Positions 9,025-17,799 are shown, counted from the first letter of the stretch. The stretch is DNA of 64,000 nt from Eubacteriaceae bacterium (GCA_902362875.1 CABIYF010000016.1:1-64000); one strand, 5' to 3'. Notes: generated by a model from the letters alone, not told the origin. Program-made: numbers and translations.

Positions 9025-9837
9025 ATGGAAGAATTATTAAAAGAAGAATCACAGGATGTTGTAACCCTTAAAAACATCAATTTAAGATACAATGGAGAAC
9101 GCGGTGAAGTCACCGCTCTCCAGAATGTCAATTTAAACATTGAAAAAGGAGAATTCATTTGTGTATTGGGACCCTCTGGATGTGGTAAAAGTACTCTGCT
9201 AAATATCATTGCGGGATTCTTAAAACCAACCGAAGGAGAAGCAAAAATGAATGGGGAGATCATCGATGGTGCCAGTTGGGAAAGAGCTGTAGTGTTCCAG
9301 ACACCAACTTTGTATCCATGGCTGAATATTCACGATAATGTGGCGTTTGGACCAAATGTAAGACATCTTCCAAAAGAACAGACAGAAGAGTTGACAAAGA
9401 AATATTTGAATCTTGTAGAACTTGGAGAATTTGGAGATCATAAACCATATGAATTATCCGGAGGTATGAGACAGAGGGCATCTCTTGCGAGAGTTCTTGT
9501 AAATCAGCCAGGAATGATACTGATGGATGAGCCATTTGGAGCATTGGATGCGTTAACAAGACAAAATATGCAGACATTGATCCGAAAGATCTGGAGTCAG
9601 ACACAGAATACAGTATTTTTGATCACACATGATGTTGATGAGGCGTTAGCACTTGCAACAAGAGTTATCGTTATGTCAAGCAGACCTGGAAGAATCGTAA
9701 AACAGTTTGAAACAGACTTTACATATGATATTGGTGGAGTAAACAAAGAAAGTGCAAGATATACAAGAGAATACATGCAGATCCGTGAAGAAATCTTAAA
9801 CATCATCAATGAACAAAATGAGACATTAAGATTATGA
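9025..9837 (+). CDS. tauB: Taurine/sulfonate-type ABC transporter ATPase (TauB-like)
   Basis: A 270-residue ABC ATPase. Walker A is GPSGCGKST (about residues 50-58), the signature is LSGGMRQRASLARVL and Walker B is MILMDEPFGALD, with a normal H-loop (ITHDVDEAL). The subfamily is SsuB/TauB/NrtD. It powers import of the ligand bound by the TauA-like protein. Its stop overlaps the start of the TauE-like gene by 4 nt (ATGA), coupling import and export genes. Confidence 0.88.
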   Translation: MEELLKEESQDVVTLKNINLRYNGERGEVTALQNVNLNIEKGEFICVLGPSGCGKSTLLNIIAGFLKPTEGEAKMNGEIIDGASWERAVVFQTPTLYPWLNIHDNVAFGPNVRHLPKEQTEELTKKYLNLVELGEFGDHKPYELSGGMRQRASLARVLVNQPGMILMDEPFGALDALTRQNMQTLIRKIWSQTQNTVFLITHDVDEALALATRVIVMSSRPGRIVKQFETDFTYDIGGVNKESARYTREYMQIREEILNIINEQNETLRL

Positions 9838-10541
9838 GAAATATGATATTTTTGCTCGTCTTATTTGTAGCGAATGTCGTACAGGCTGTTACAGGTTTTG
9901 CTGGAACATTGTTAGCAATGCCGCCGGCAATGATGCTGATCGGGGTGCATGAGGCGAAGGTCATATTAAATATTATGGCCTTTTTGTCTTGTTTGATCCT
10001 GGCAGTAAAAAATTACAAAAATATCCAGTGGAAGATACTTTTTAATATCATCGTTTATATGGCAATAGGAATGTTTGCAGGTATATGGTTATTTGAACGT
10101 TTATCATTCGATCTTTTACTGCCAGCATATGGAGTGATGATCCTGCTTATCGCATTGAAAAAAATGTTTATCAAAAAAGAGATCAAAATGGCTGGATTTA
10201 TGTTAAATGGAATTTTACTGGCCGCGGGAGTGATTCATGGGATGTTTGTATCTGGAGGTGCATTACTAGTCGTGTATGCATCTGCTGTGTTAAAAGATAA
10301 AGAAAACTTTCGTGCAACGGTTGCATCTGTGTGGGTGGTATTAAACACGGGTCTTATGATCAGCGATATTCTAAAAGGATATATGACGAGTGAGGTACTG
10401 AAGATGACAGGGATCAGTATTCTCCCACTGTTTCTGGCAATTTATGTTGGAAATAAGATTCATGAAAAGATCGATCAGAAATTATTTATGAAAATAACGT
10501 ATATCTTACTTTTTGCATCAGGAGTTTCGATATTGGTATAA
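9834..10541 (+). CDS. tauE: TauE/SafE-family sulfonate exporter
   Basis: A 235-residue polytopic membrane protein of the TauE/SafE family, with the two family repeats visible as QAVTGFAGTLLAMPP near the N terminus and GVIHGMFVSGGALLVVY in the middle. Members export sulfite, sulfoacetate, isethionate and related anions. Overlap with the importer ATPase gene, and the reductase encoded downstream, suggest export of isethionate as the nitrogen-free leftover of taurine. The substrate is inferred from context. Confidence 0.8.
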   Translation: MRNMIFLLVLFVANVVQAVTGFAGTLLAMPPAMMLIGVHEAKVILNIMAFLSCLILAVKNYKNIQWKILFNIIVYMAIGMFAGIWLFERLSFDLLLPAYGVMILLIALKKMFIKKEIKMAGFMLNGILLAAGVIHGMFVSGGALLVVYASAVLKDKENFRATVASVWVVLNTGLMISDILKGYMTSEVLKMTGISILPLFLAIYVGNKIHEKIDQKLFMKITYILLFASGVSILV

Positions 10542-10558
10542 GAAAAGGAGGGAAGAGT

Positions 10559-11725
10559 ATGGCGATCACCTTAAGAAGATTACTTGAATTTGTAAAAGAT
10601 GAAGAATTGGAGATACTTTCAGGGGAAGACAATCTGGACAGAGTTGTCCGTTGGACTCATGTTGTGGAAGCAATGGAAATCTCAACATTTCTGGAGGGAC
10701 AAGAAGTGGCACTTACAACGGGAGTGGCATTAAAATCGGAAGAAGAGTTATTTGATCTTGTAAAATGCATTATTGATAACCAAGCCACAGCATTGATCAT
10801 CAATACAGGACCATATATAAAAAAGGTTCCTCAAAATATTATAGATTATTGCGCAGAAAGATCGTTTCCGTTGATCACGACTCCATGGGAAACGCATATG
10901 GCGAGGATCATGCAGATGTTTTGCAGAAAGATCACAGAAGAAGGAATGGCAGGAATTGAGCTTTCCAGTGCAGTCAAAAATGCGATTTTCTTCCCAGAAC
11001 AAAAAGATGTTTATATTCCGGCATTAGAACGTTATCATTATTCTGCAGAATGGTCTTACTGTGTGGCGATGATCGAGGTGTTGGCAGGGGCTCAGAAGAT
11101 TGAAAAAGAACGACAGGAACGTCTGCAAAAATATATTGAAAATCATTTATCTTATAGACATCAGGATGTGATCATTTTTGAAATGGATGAGAAAATCTTA
11201 TTGATCTTTAATCAGACGAATGATCATGATGTTCAGAAAATCTTGAATGAAGTGATCAAGAATTATCAGAGGCTTTTAAGAAAAGAAGAAAGCAGCTATA
11301 TTGGGATTGGGCAGTCAACAAAAAGTATGCAGTGTATTTCGAGAAGCTATCATCAGGCGCTGGGAGCGCTGAAACTTGAAAAAACAAGAAATCACGCGGA
11401 AGAGGCCAGTCTGTATTCTGAACTTGGAATGTACAAGTTGTTTTTGTCCATGGATGATAAGACAACGATTCGGGAATATTATATGGAAATGATGGGAAAA
11501 CTTTTGAAGTATGATGAAACGAGTCAGACAGATTACTGTCAAGTATTAGAGGCGTATTTAAACCATAGTGGTAGTGTCAAAGATACGGCGGATGAACTGT
11601 TTGTACATCGAAATACGATCAATAAAAAGATCAACAAGATTGAAGAGATCACAGGTTTTAATCTCTCAGATCTTGATATCAGAGTACGGTTTAAAGTTGC
11701 ATTTATGATTCAGGAAATTTTGTAG
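10559..11725 (+). CDS. PucR-family transcriptional regulator
   Basis: A 388-residue regulator with an N-terminal PucR domain (residues 1 to about 130, beginning ITLRRLLEFVKDEELEILSG) and a C-terminal PucR-type helix-turn-helix (about 325-385, VKDTADELFVHRNTINKKINKIEEITG). PucR-type proteins typically activate catabolic genes for nitrogenous compounds. It closes the nifI-tau operon (17 nt after the exporter gene) and directly precedes the aminotransferase operon. It is the obvious candidate to bind the palindromes at 6251, 11730 and 11775. Confidence 0.88.
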   Translation: MAITLRRLLEFVKDEELEILSGEDNLDRVVRWTHVVEAMEISTFLEGQEVALTTGVALKSEEELFDLVKCIIDNQATALIINTGPYIKKVPQNIIDYCAERSFPLITTPWETHMARIMQMFCRKITEEGMAGIELSSAVKNAIFFPEQKDVYIPALERYHYSAEWSYCVAMIEVLAGAQKIEKERQERLQKYIENHLSYRHQDVIIFEMDEKILLIFNQTNDHDVQKILNEVIKNYQRLLRKEESSYIGIGQSTKSMQCISRSYHQALGALKLEKTRNHAEEASLYSELGMYKLFLSMDDKTTIREYYMEMMGKLLKYDETSQTDYCQVLEAYLNHSGSVKDTADELFVHRNTINKKINKIEEITGFNLSDLDIRVRFKVAFMIQEIL

Positions 11726-11729
11726 GAAA

Positions 11730-11809
11730 TGTGGCACAGCACAAAGTGGCTGTGTGAATTTTTAACCTTGTATATGTGCTGTAGCATAAAAAACAATAGG
11801 CTTTATAAT
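11730..11809 (+). promoter_or_regulatory. Two operator copies and promoter of the aminotransferase operon
   Basis: TGTGGCACAGCACA (11730-11743) matches the 6251 palindrome at 12 of 14 positions. TGTGCTGTAGCATA (11775-11788) matches its reverse complement at 13 of 14. Their centres are 45 bp apart, roughly four helical turns. A perfect TATAAT lies at 11804-11809, and its -35 position falls inside the second site with no good match to TTGACA, as expected of an activator-dependent promoter. Confidence 0.68.
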
Positions 11810-11861
11810 ATTGAACGGGCGACAGAAAAAGCCTATGATAAATCCAGAAAGAGAAAGACAA

Positions 11862-11896
11862 GGACGTCGGAGATGAAATATCCGATGTTCTTTTTT
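11862..11896 (+). terminator. Terminator in the leader of the aminotransferase operon
   Basis: A 10-pair stem (11862-11871 with 11881-11890, core ACGTCGGA/TCCGATGT) is followed by six T residues. It lies after the TATAAT at 11804 and 42 nt before the gene start. It could end the pucR transcript, attenuate the new transcript, or both, as in the nifI1 leader. Confidence 0.65.
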
Positions 11897-11937
11897 CATA
11901 GGAAATAATGTATTGTAAATTGAAAGGAGATCACATC

Positions 11938-13275
11938 ATGAGTTTAACAGGAAAAGAAGTACAGGAATTACATAAAAAATATATTCTCCAGTCATGGAGC
12001 AAAGCAGGACAGGATGTATTGCCGATCGAGAAAGCAAAAGGAATTTATTTTTGGGATTATGACGGAAAGAAATATGCAGATATGGCCTCTTTACTGGTAT
12101 GTTCTAACTTAGGACATGAGCTTCCAGAAATCGTAGATGCGATCAAAGCACAGGCAGACAAGATGTGTTTTATGGCACCAGCATATGCATCAGAACCAAA
12201 GAGTGAACTTGCAAAACTCTTGGTGGAAGCAGCAGGGGCAGATACATACAAACGAGTATTTTTTGCAAATGCGGGTGCAGAATCCAACGAAAATGCGATC
12301 AAGATGGCACGTATGGTAACGGGAAGAACAAAAATCTTTTCCTGTTATCGAAGCTATCATGGAGCAACCCTTGGATCTTCTAATGCATCTGGTGATTGGC
12401 GAAGATTTGCAGCAGAGATCGGTGGAGCAAATGGATTTGTAAAATTTATGAACCCACATATGTACAGAGATGGTTACACAAAAGGTGTGGATGATGCAGA
12501 AGTTACAAAGAAAGCATTGGAAGCATTAGATCTCCAGTTAAGATATGAAGGAACCGATAATGTAGCAGCGATCCTAATGGAATCTATCGTTGGAGCAAAT
12601 GGAGTGATCTTACCACCAGACGGTTACATGGAAGGTGTCAGAGCACTTTGTGACAAGTATGGAATCATGATGATCTGTGATGAAGTCATGGCAGGATTCT
12701 TCCGTACTGGTAAATGGTTTGCATGGCAGAATTTTGATATCAAACCAGATATGATCACATTTGCAAAAGGTGTTACGTGTGGATATGTACCACTTGGAGG
12801 AGTTATCGTAAATGAGAAAGTTGCAAAATATTTTGAAGAAAATGTACTACAGTGTGGATTAACTTATTCAGGACATACACTTGCTTGTGCAGCAGGTGTT
12901 GCAGCAATCAATTACTACAAGGACCACAACATCGGAGAGCATGTTGCCAAAATGCATGAAATCGTAGCACCATTTATGGATCAAATGGTTGAGAAACATA
13001 AATGTATCGGGGAAGCCAGATGTATCGGATTATTTGGTGCATTAGAAGTTGTAAAGAACAAAGAAACAAGAGAACCAATGCAGGAATATGGAGTTCCTGG
13101 GGAAGCAATGCCTTGGATCTTTGCAGAACTCAAGAAACGTGGTTTTGCAACATTTGGAAGAGAAAACTTTATTGAAATCTGTCCACCTCTGATCATCACA
13201 GAAGAAGAATTAAAGGAATACCTGCCAATTCTTGATGAAGTGTTAACAATGGCAGATGAAAAATTCTGTGATTAG
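11938..13275 (+). CDS. Class III PLP aminotransferase, probable taurine aminotransferase
   Basis: A 445-residue fold-type I class III aminotransferase. The PLP lysine is Lys277 in MITFAKGVTCGY, with the upstream cofactor aspartate in MMICDEVMAGFF. It would move the amino group of taurine to pyruvate or 2-oxoglutarate, giving sulfoacetaldehyde (Tpa- or Toa-type). The start is ATG 11938 with AAAGGAG 7 nt upstream; an earlier ATG at 11908 lacks a site. The adjacent aldehyde reductase and the TauABC-like importer support taurine. Beta-alanine, homotaurine or 2-aminoethylphosphonate are alternatives within the same family. Confidence 0.85.
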   Translation: MSLTGKEVQELHKKYILQSWSKAGQDVLPIEKAKGIYFWDYDGKKYADMASLLVCSNLGHELPEIVDAIKAQADKMCFMAPAYASEPKSELAKLLVEAAGADTYKRVFFANAGAESNENAIKMARMVTGRTKIFSCYRSYHGATLGSSNASGDWRRFAAEIGGANGFVKFMNPHMYRDGYTKGVDDAEVTKKALEALDLQLRYEGTDNVAAILMESIVGANGVILPPDGYMEGVRALCDKYGIMMICDEVMAGFFRTGKWFAWQNFDIKPDMITFAKGVTCGYVPLGGVIVNEKVAKYFEENVLQCGLTYSGHTLACAAGVAAINYYKDHNIGEHVAKMHEIVAPFMDQMVEKHKCIGEARCIGLFGALEVVKNKETREPMQEYGVPGEAMPWIFAELKKRGFATFGRENFIEICPPLIITEEELKEYLPILDEVLTMADEKFCD

Positions 13276-13317
13276 AAAATTTATGACTAGAAAATTTATG
13301 ATTTGAGGTGAAGATAG

Positions 13318-14436
13318 ATGAACTGGGATTATTTACAACCGGTAAAGATCATATTTGGAAAAGGAAAAGTACGTGAGATCGGGAAAATAGCCGAAGAACT
13401 AGGATGTAAAAAGGGACTTTTGATCACAGGACCGTTTTTTATAAAAAGCGGACAGGCAGAAAAAATGATCAAAGAAAGTAAGGGACTTTTAAAAGCAGCA
13501 TATGGAGATATTTCTCCGAATCCTGATGTGGAAGAAGTTGATCGTTGTGCAAAGATGATACGAGAAGAAGGAATTGATTTTATTGTAGCACTTGGCGGTG
13601 GAAGTTCTATGGATGCTGCCAAAGCAGCAGCGACGATCGCTTTGACAGAAGATTCGATTCGAAAATATCATGGAACCGGAGAAAAAGTACCACAAGAACA
13701 TTTGCCGTTGATCGCAATTCCAACAACAGCAGGAACTGGAAGTGAAGTTACTTGTGTATCTGTACTAACAGACCGGAAAAATAAAAAGAAATCTCCGATC
13801 GTATCCGATGGATTTTACCCGGATGTGGCGATCATCGATCCAGAACTTACTTATACGATGCCGCCACAGGTAACGGCAGGAACTGGAATTGATGTGTTGT
13901 CTCACGCGATCGAAGGATACTGGAGTAAAGGACATCAGCCAATCTGCGATGCATTGGCGATTCATGCAGCTGACCTTGTTTTTCAATATTTATATAAAGC
14001 ATATAAGAATCCAACGGATGAAGAAGCAAGAGAAAAGATGTGTGAAGCATCTGTGATCGCAGGACTTGCATTTACCTTGCCGAAGACAACATCATCTCAT
14101 GCATGTTCATTTCCTCTGACAAACTTGCACCATATTCCACATGGAGAAGCCTGCGGGCTGACTTTGGATTATTTTGCAAGGATCAACAAAGATGCAGATG
14201 GAGGAAGAGTTTTAGAACTTGCGAAGAAATTAGGATTTGAAGATGTGGATGCGATGGCAGATGCGATTCACGATCTGAAAGCCAGCATGGGGCTTAGAAA
14301 TGATCTGAAGGATCTTCATTTGAACGAGGAACAGATCGCAGAATTAGTGAAGATCAGCAGGCATCCAAATCTGTATAATAATCCGGTGGAGATTACGGAT
14401 GAGATGTTGCTTGAGATGTATGAAAAGCTTTGCTAG
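13318..14436 (+). CDS. Iron-type alcohol dehydrogenase, probable sulfoacetaldehyde reductase
   Basis: A 372-residue group III metal-dependent alcohol dehydrogenase. NAD(P) binding is seen in ALGGGSSMDAAKA, and metal ligands lie in GIDVLSHAIEGYWS and HHIPHGEACGL. It would reduce sulfoacetaldehyde to isethionate, as SarD-type enzymes of the same superfamily do. It follows the aminotransferase by 42 nt and is terminated at 14463, so the two form one operon. No isethionate sulfite-lyase (IslA) gene is in the window, so the alcohol is probably exported. Phosphonoacetaldehyde or other small aldehydes are possible substrates. Confidence 0.82.
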   Translation: MNWDYLQPVKIIFGKGKVREIGKIAEELGCKKGLLITGPFFIKSGQAEKMIKESKGLLKAAYGDISPNPDVEEVDRCAKMIREEGIDFIVALGGGSSMDAAKAAATIALTEDSIRKYHGTGEKVPQEHLPLIAIPTTAGTGSEVTCVSVLTDRKNKKKSPIVSDGFYPDVAIIDPELTYTMPPQVTAGTGIDVLSHAIEGYWSKGHQPICDALAIHAADLVFQYLYKAYKNPTDEEAREKMCEASVIAGLAFTLPKTTSSHACSFPLTNLHHIPHGEACGLTLDYFARINKDADGGRVLELAKKLGFEDVDAMADAIHDLKASMGLRNDLKDLHLNEEQIAELVKISRHPNLYNNPVEITDEMLLEMYEKLC

Positions 14437-14462
14437 ATGAAAATAGAATAGAAGTTCAAAAG

Positions 14463-14499
14463 ATGGGTGTTCTTGCATGATGAGGCATCCATTTTTTTT
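14463..14499 (+). terminator. Terminator of the aminotransferase-reductase operon
   Basis: ATGGGTGT (14463-14470) pairs with GCATCCAT (14485-14492), with two G-U pairs, followed by a run of eight T. Confidence 0.7.
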
Positions 14500-14509
14500 A
14501 CAAAAAATA

Positions 14510-14539
14510 TTGAAAAATGTTATCTTATATGATAACATT
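14510..14539 (+). promoter_or_regulatory. Palindromic operator and promoter of the toxin-antitoxin pair
   Basis: AATGTTATC (14516-14524) and GATAACATT (14531-14539) form a perfect 9-bp inverted repeat with a 6-nt centre. TTGAAA (14510-14515) is a good -35 just upstream, and TAACAT (14533-14538) is a -10 at 17 nt, so the palindrome fills the promoter. This is typical autorepression by a toxin-antitoxin complex. Confidence 0.65.
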
Positions 14540-14551
14540 CTAGGTGAGGAG

Positions 14552-14914
14552 GTGGTTATTATATTTGAAGTTGATTTTTACCAAAAAGAAAATGGGAGAA
14601 TTCCAGTTAAAGAATTTTTGCTATCTCTAAACCCAAAGTTGAGAGCAAAAGCAATTCTGGATATAGAGTTATTGCAGAAACATGGAAATGAGCTTAGAGA
14701 GCCTTATGTAAAACCTATTAAAGGGAAGAATAATAAAGGTTTATATGAATTAAGAATCAAGTTTTCAAAAGATGCTGCCAGAATATTTTATTTTACGTAT
14801 TATGATAATAAATATGTATTATTAAATGGTTTTATTAAGAAATCTATGAAAACACCTAGAAAAGAAATAGCACGTGCGGTAAGATATATGCAGGATTATA
14901 AAAGTCGGCAATAA
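14552..14914 (+). CDS. RelE/HigB-like toxin (phage Gp49-like family)
   Basis: A small protein of about 120 residues related to the HigB/Gp49 group of RelE-fold ribonucleases. These cleave mRNA on the ribosome. The core LRAKAILDIELLQKHGNELREPYVKPI, and later YELRIKFSKDAARIFYF, match the family. The start is uncertain: a GTG at 14552 follows AGGTGAGG closely, whereas the first ATG (14477) lies before the promoter palindrome and is unlikely. It precedes an XRE antitoxin by 34 nt, the toxin-first order of HigBA systems. Confidence 0.8.
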   Translation: MVIIFEVDFYQKENGRIPVKEFLLSLNPKLRAKAILDIELLQKHGNELREPYVKPIKGKNNKGLYELRIKFSKDAARIFYFTYYDNKYVLLNGFIKKSMKTPRKEIARAVRYMQDYKSRQ

Positions 14915-14948
14915 TAGGTGATGTAATGATGAAAGGAAGGTAAATCTT

Positions 14949-15233
14949 ATGAAAAAAGCAGGCGTTTCATTTAAAGATATTAAAGCAGATTTAATGATGA
15001 ATGATGATGTAAGATTTGAATATGAAAGATTGCAGCCAAGATATGAAATCATTTCACAAATCATTGCAGCTAGAAAAGAACAAGGAATGACACAAGCAGA
15101 GCTTGCAAAAAAAGTGGGAACACAAAAATCTAATATTTCAAGATTAGAAAGTGGAAATTATAATCCATCATTAGATATGCTGATAAAAGTTGCCAATTGT
15201 CTGGGAAAAAGTTTACAGATTAATATTAAATAA
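14949..15233 (+). CDS. XRE-family antitoxin (HigA-like)
   Basis: A 94-residue protein with a C-terminal XRE helix-turn-helix (MTQAELAKKVGTQKSNISRLESGNYNPS, residues about 46-75) after a helical N-terminal region probably contacting the toxin. AAGGAAGG lies 8 nt before the ATG. It should neutralise the preceding RelE/HigB-like toxin and bind the palindrome at 14516-14539. Confidence 0.85.
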   Translation: MKKAGVSFKDIKADLMMNDDVRFEYERLQPRYEIISQIIAARKEQGMTQAELAKKVGTQKSNISRLESGNYNPSLDMLIKVANCLGKSLQINIK

Positions 15234-15256
15234 AATTCAAGAAAGAGTGAAAAAAC

Positions 15257-15676
15257 ATGGAATACAAAAAATTCAACAATCAATACGTAATAAGAATTGA
15301 CAAAGGCGAAGAAATCTGTGCAAAATTAAAAGAGATCGCCCAAAAAGAAAATATCAAACTTGCATACTTAACTGGAATCGGGGCAGCAGGCAAAGTAACA
15401 GCTGGTGTTTTTGATACAAAGGAAAAAGTATTCAAAGGCCATACATGGGAAGGTGATCTTGAGATCGTTTCCATTGGTGGGAATATCAATACTATGAATG
15501 GGGAAACTTATACACACTTCCATATCAGTGTTGCAGATGAGGCTGGTAATGTCTATGGAGGACACTTAACAGAAGCAGTGATCAGCGGAACCGGAGAACT
15601 TGTATTAACCGAGATTGAAGGCAAAGTAGACCGCAAGTTTGATGAAGAAATCGGGCTGAATTTATTTGAATTCTAA
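15257..15676 (+). CDS. PPC/DUF296-domain DNA-binding protein
   Basis: A 139-residue protein made of one PPC (DUF296) domain. The family features ICAKLKEIAQKENIKLAYLTGIGAA and THFHISVADEAGNVYGGHL are visible; the histidines of HFH and GGHL often bind metal in this fold. Prokaryotic members are trimeric and of unclear function, sometimes linked to DNA binding. It lies 23 nt after the antitoxin gene and 25 nt before asnS; the asnS association is the more likely functional one only by position. Confidence 0.82.
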   Translation: MEYKKFNNQYVIRIDKGEEICAKLKEIAQKENIKLAYLTGIGAAGKVTAGVFDTKEKVFKGHTWEGDLEIVSIGGNINTMNGETYTHFHISVADEAGNVYGGHLTEAVISGTGELVLTEIEGKVDRKFDEEIGLNLFEF

Positions 15677-15701
15677 GTGAAAAACGGAGGACAAAGATAA
15701 C

Positions 15702-17087
15702 ATGGAAATGATGACAGGAAGAACATTATTTCGAAATTACAAAGAATATGACCAGAAAGAAATAGAAATCTGCGGCTGGGTAAAAAGCAATCGTGGATCA
15801 AAAAAATTCGGATTTCTGGTTATTAATGATGGTACATTTTTTGAACCAATTCAGGTCGTATATGATCAGGAGATGGACAACTTTGATGCAATCAGCAAAT
15901 TAAATGTTGGAACAGCCGTGATCGTAAATGGAACAGTAATTGTGACACCAGATGCGAAACAGCCATTTGAGATTCATGCAAAGAGTGTAGAAGTCGAGGG
16001 AGACTGCCCATCCGATTATCCATTACAGAAGAAACGTCATACATTAGAATATTTGAGATCCATCTCTCATTTAAGACCAAGAACCAATACATTTCAGGCA
16101 GTATTCAGAGTTCGTTCTCAGATTGCATATGCAATCCATAAATTTTTCCAGGAACGTGACTTTGTATACGTGCATACACCATTGATCACAGGACAGGACT
16201 GTGAAGGTGCAGGAGAGATGTTCCAGGTAACAACAATGGACCTTAACAAGATTGCTGAAGAAGGAAAAGTTGATTACGAACAGGATTTCTTTAAGAAACC
16301 AGTCAGCTTAACCGTCAGCGGACAGCTTGCAGGAGAGACATTTGCACAGGCATTCCGTAATATCTATACATTTGGACCAACTTTCAGAGCTGAAGATTCC
16401 AATACAACAAGACATGCAGCAGAATTCTGGATGATCGAGCCAGAGATCGCATTTGCAGATCTTGAGGATAATATGATCCTTGCAGAGCAGATGATCAAAT
16501 ATATCATTAATTATGTGATGGAACATGCACAGGAAGAATTACAGTTCTTTAATAAATTCGTAGATAAGGGATTATTAGAACGTTTGAACCATGTGGTATC
16601 TTCTGATTTTGGAAGAGTGACTTATACAGAAGCAGTGAAATTATTAGAAGAACACAATGATGAATTCGAATATAAAGTATCTTGGGGAATTGATCTTCAG
16701 ACAGAGCATGAACGTTATCTGACAGAGAAGATCTTTAAGAAACCAGTGTTTGTCACAGACTATCCAAAAGAGATCAAAGCATTTTATATGAAGATGAATG
16801 AAGATAACAAGACGGTTGCAGCCATGGATCTTTTAGTGCCAGCTATTGGAGAGATCATTGGTGGAAGCCAGAGAGAAGATGATCTTGCGAAATTGGAAGA
16901 GAGAATCACAGAATTAGGTATGAAACCAGAAGATTATGATTTCTATTTAGATCTTCGCAAATATGGTTCCACAAGACATGCAGGATTCGGACTTGGATTT
17001 GAGCGTATGGTAATGTACGCAACAGGAATTGCAAATATCAGAGATGTCATTCCATATCCAAGAACCGTAGGAAAATGTCAATATTAA
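15702..17087 (+). CDS. asnS: Asparaginyl-tRNA synthetase
   Basis: A 461-residue class IIb aminoacyl-tRNA synthetase charging tRNA-Asn. An N-terminal OB-fold anticodon domain ([21 protein letters not shown], residues about 24-44) precedes the catalytic core with motif 2 ([21 protein letters not shown]) and motif 3 ([12 protein letters not shown]). Length and motif order are normal. GGAGG lies about 11 nt before the ATG at 15702; in-frame ATGs at 15708 and 15711 are alternatives. Confidence 0.95.
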   Translation: MEMMTGRTLFRNYKEYDQKEIEICGWVKSNRGSKKFGFLVINDGTFFEPIQVVYDQEMDNFDAISKLNVGTAVIVNGTVIVTPDAKQPFEIHAKSVEVEGDCPSDYPLQKKRHTLEYLRSISHLRPRTNTFQAVFRVRSQIAYAIHKFFQERDFVYVHTPLITGQDCEGAGEMFQVTTMDLNKIAEEGKVDYEQDFFKKPVSLTVSGQLAGETFAQAFRNIYTFGPTFRAEDSNTTRHAAEFWMIEPEIAFADLEDNMILAEQMIKYIINYVMEHAQEELQFFNKFVDKGLLERLNHVVSSDFGRVTYTEAVKLLEEHNDEFEYKVSWGIDLQTEHERYLTEKIFKKPVFVTDYPKEIKAFYMKMNEDNKTVAAMDLLVPAIGEIIGGSQREDDLAKLEERITELGMKPEDYDFYLDLRKYGSTRHAGFGLGFERMVMYATGIANIRDVIPYPRTVGKCQY

Positions 17088-17095
17088 GATGAATG

Positions 17096-17145
17096 ATGCA
17101 TATACTATTACGAGAGCAATTTTTAGGAGGTAGTAGTATATGCAT
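17096..17145 (+). promoter_or_regulatory. Hairpin holding the start codon of the next gene
   Basis: ATGCATATACTATTAC (17096-17111) pairs with GTAGTAGTATATGCAT (17130-17145), 16 pairs with one G-U. The start codon ATG (17140-17142) lies in the right arm. The Shine-Dalgarno AGGAGGT (17125-17131) is in the loop and at the stem base. The structure could block translation of the downstream gene, or the duplex could be an operator. Confidence 0.6.
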
Positions 17146-17748
17146 TCTATTTGGCAGGAACAGATTGAATTTCCAGTTTATCCGATCTTAAAACGAGATA
17201 AAAAGACAGATATTTTATATGTAGGTGCAACATTGGAACATGCAATAGAGGCAAATTTTCAAAAAGAAATGGGAAGGTCAGTTATGATCATTGAAGAAAA
17301 AAGTATTGGAGATATGCCAGAACTTGGTGGAATGGGCATTTTGAAAGCAACGAATATGAATGAATTTAAAGATCTCTGTATTCTGAGAAATTATATTATA
17401 AGACAACATATTCCTTGTGATCTTGAAATTATTTCGGAGACAAGCATTCAGGTCCATCCAGTGAAGTTGTTTTTGTTTATGACGAAGGATGTTGAAGTAT
17501 ATGAACAGACAAAGATCACAGCAAGACAGGGAAAGCGACTGGATATTGAAAGTGCTTATATCGATGCAGGACAAGTGATCGAAGACGACAAACCTTGTGA
17601 GAAGAGATATATTCATGTATTTTCAGAAGCAGATTTTCCAGAGATCACGAAGCCAGATATTCTGGAGATCAGAAAATATAAAGAAGATTATCTGGTGTTG
17701 TCCTATCAGAGAAAATTGGAAGGAAGCCGGCATTCTTGGGAAATATAA
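17140..17748 (+). CDS. Hypothetical protein
   Basis: A 202-residue soluble protein I do not recognise. It has no signal peptide or membrane segment and is rich in Ile, Glu and Lys, with alternating strand-like segments, for example HIPCDLEIISETSIQVHPVKLFLFM. AGGAGGT precedes the ATG by 8 nt, inside an inverted repeat that includes the start codon. It stands between asnS and the yqeY-like gene with its own gaps (52 and 90 nt). No function is proposed. Confidence 0.7.
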   Translation: MHSIWQEQIEFPVYPILKRDKKTDILYVGATLEHAIEANFQKEMGRSVMIIEEKSIGDMPELGGMGILKATNMNEFKDLCILRNYIIRQHIPCDLEIISETSIQVHPVKLFLFMTKDVEVYEQTKITARQGKRLDIESAYIDAGQVIEDDKPCEKRYIHVFSEADFPEITKPDILEIRKYKEDYLVLSYQRKLEGSRHSWEI

Positions 17749-17769
17749 TTGAGTCATGTTGTAAAATTA

Positions 17770-17799
17770 GTGAAACGAAGATAGTATTTTGTGCTACAA
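17770..17799 (+). promoter_or_regulatory. Promoter of the yqeY-like gene
   Basis: TGAAAC is followed after 18 nt by an extended -10, TGC-TACAAT (-10 at 17794-17799). AGGAGG precedes the gene at 17839. Confidence 0.5.

Noticed and set aside
11811..11900. Possible guanidine or glutamine riboswitch in the aminotransferase leader
   Set aside because: The conserved blocks of these aptamers are absent; only a simple terminator hairpin is supported.
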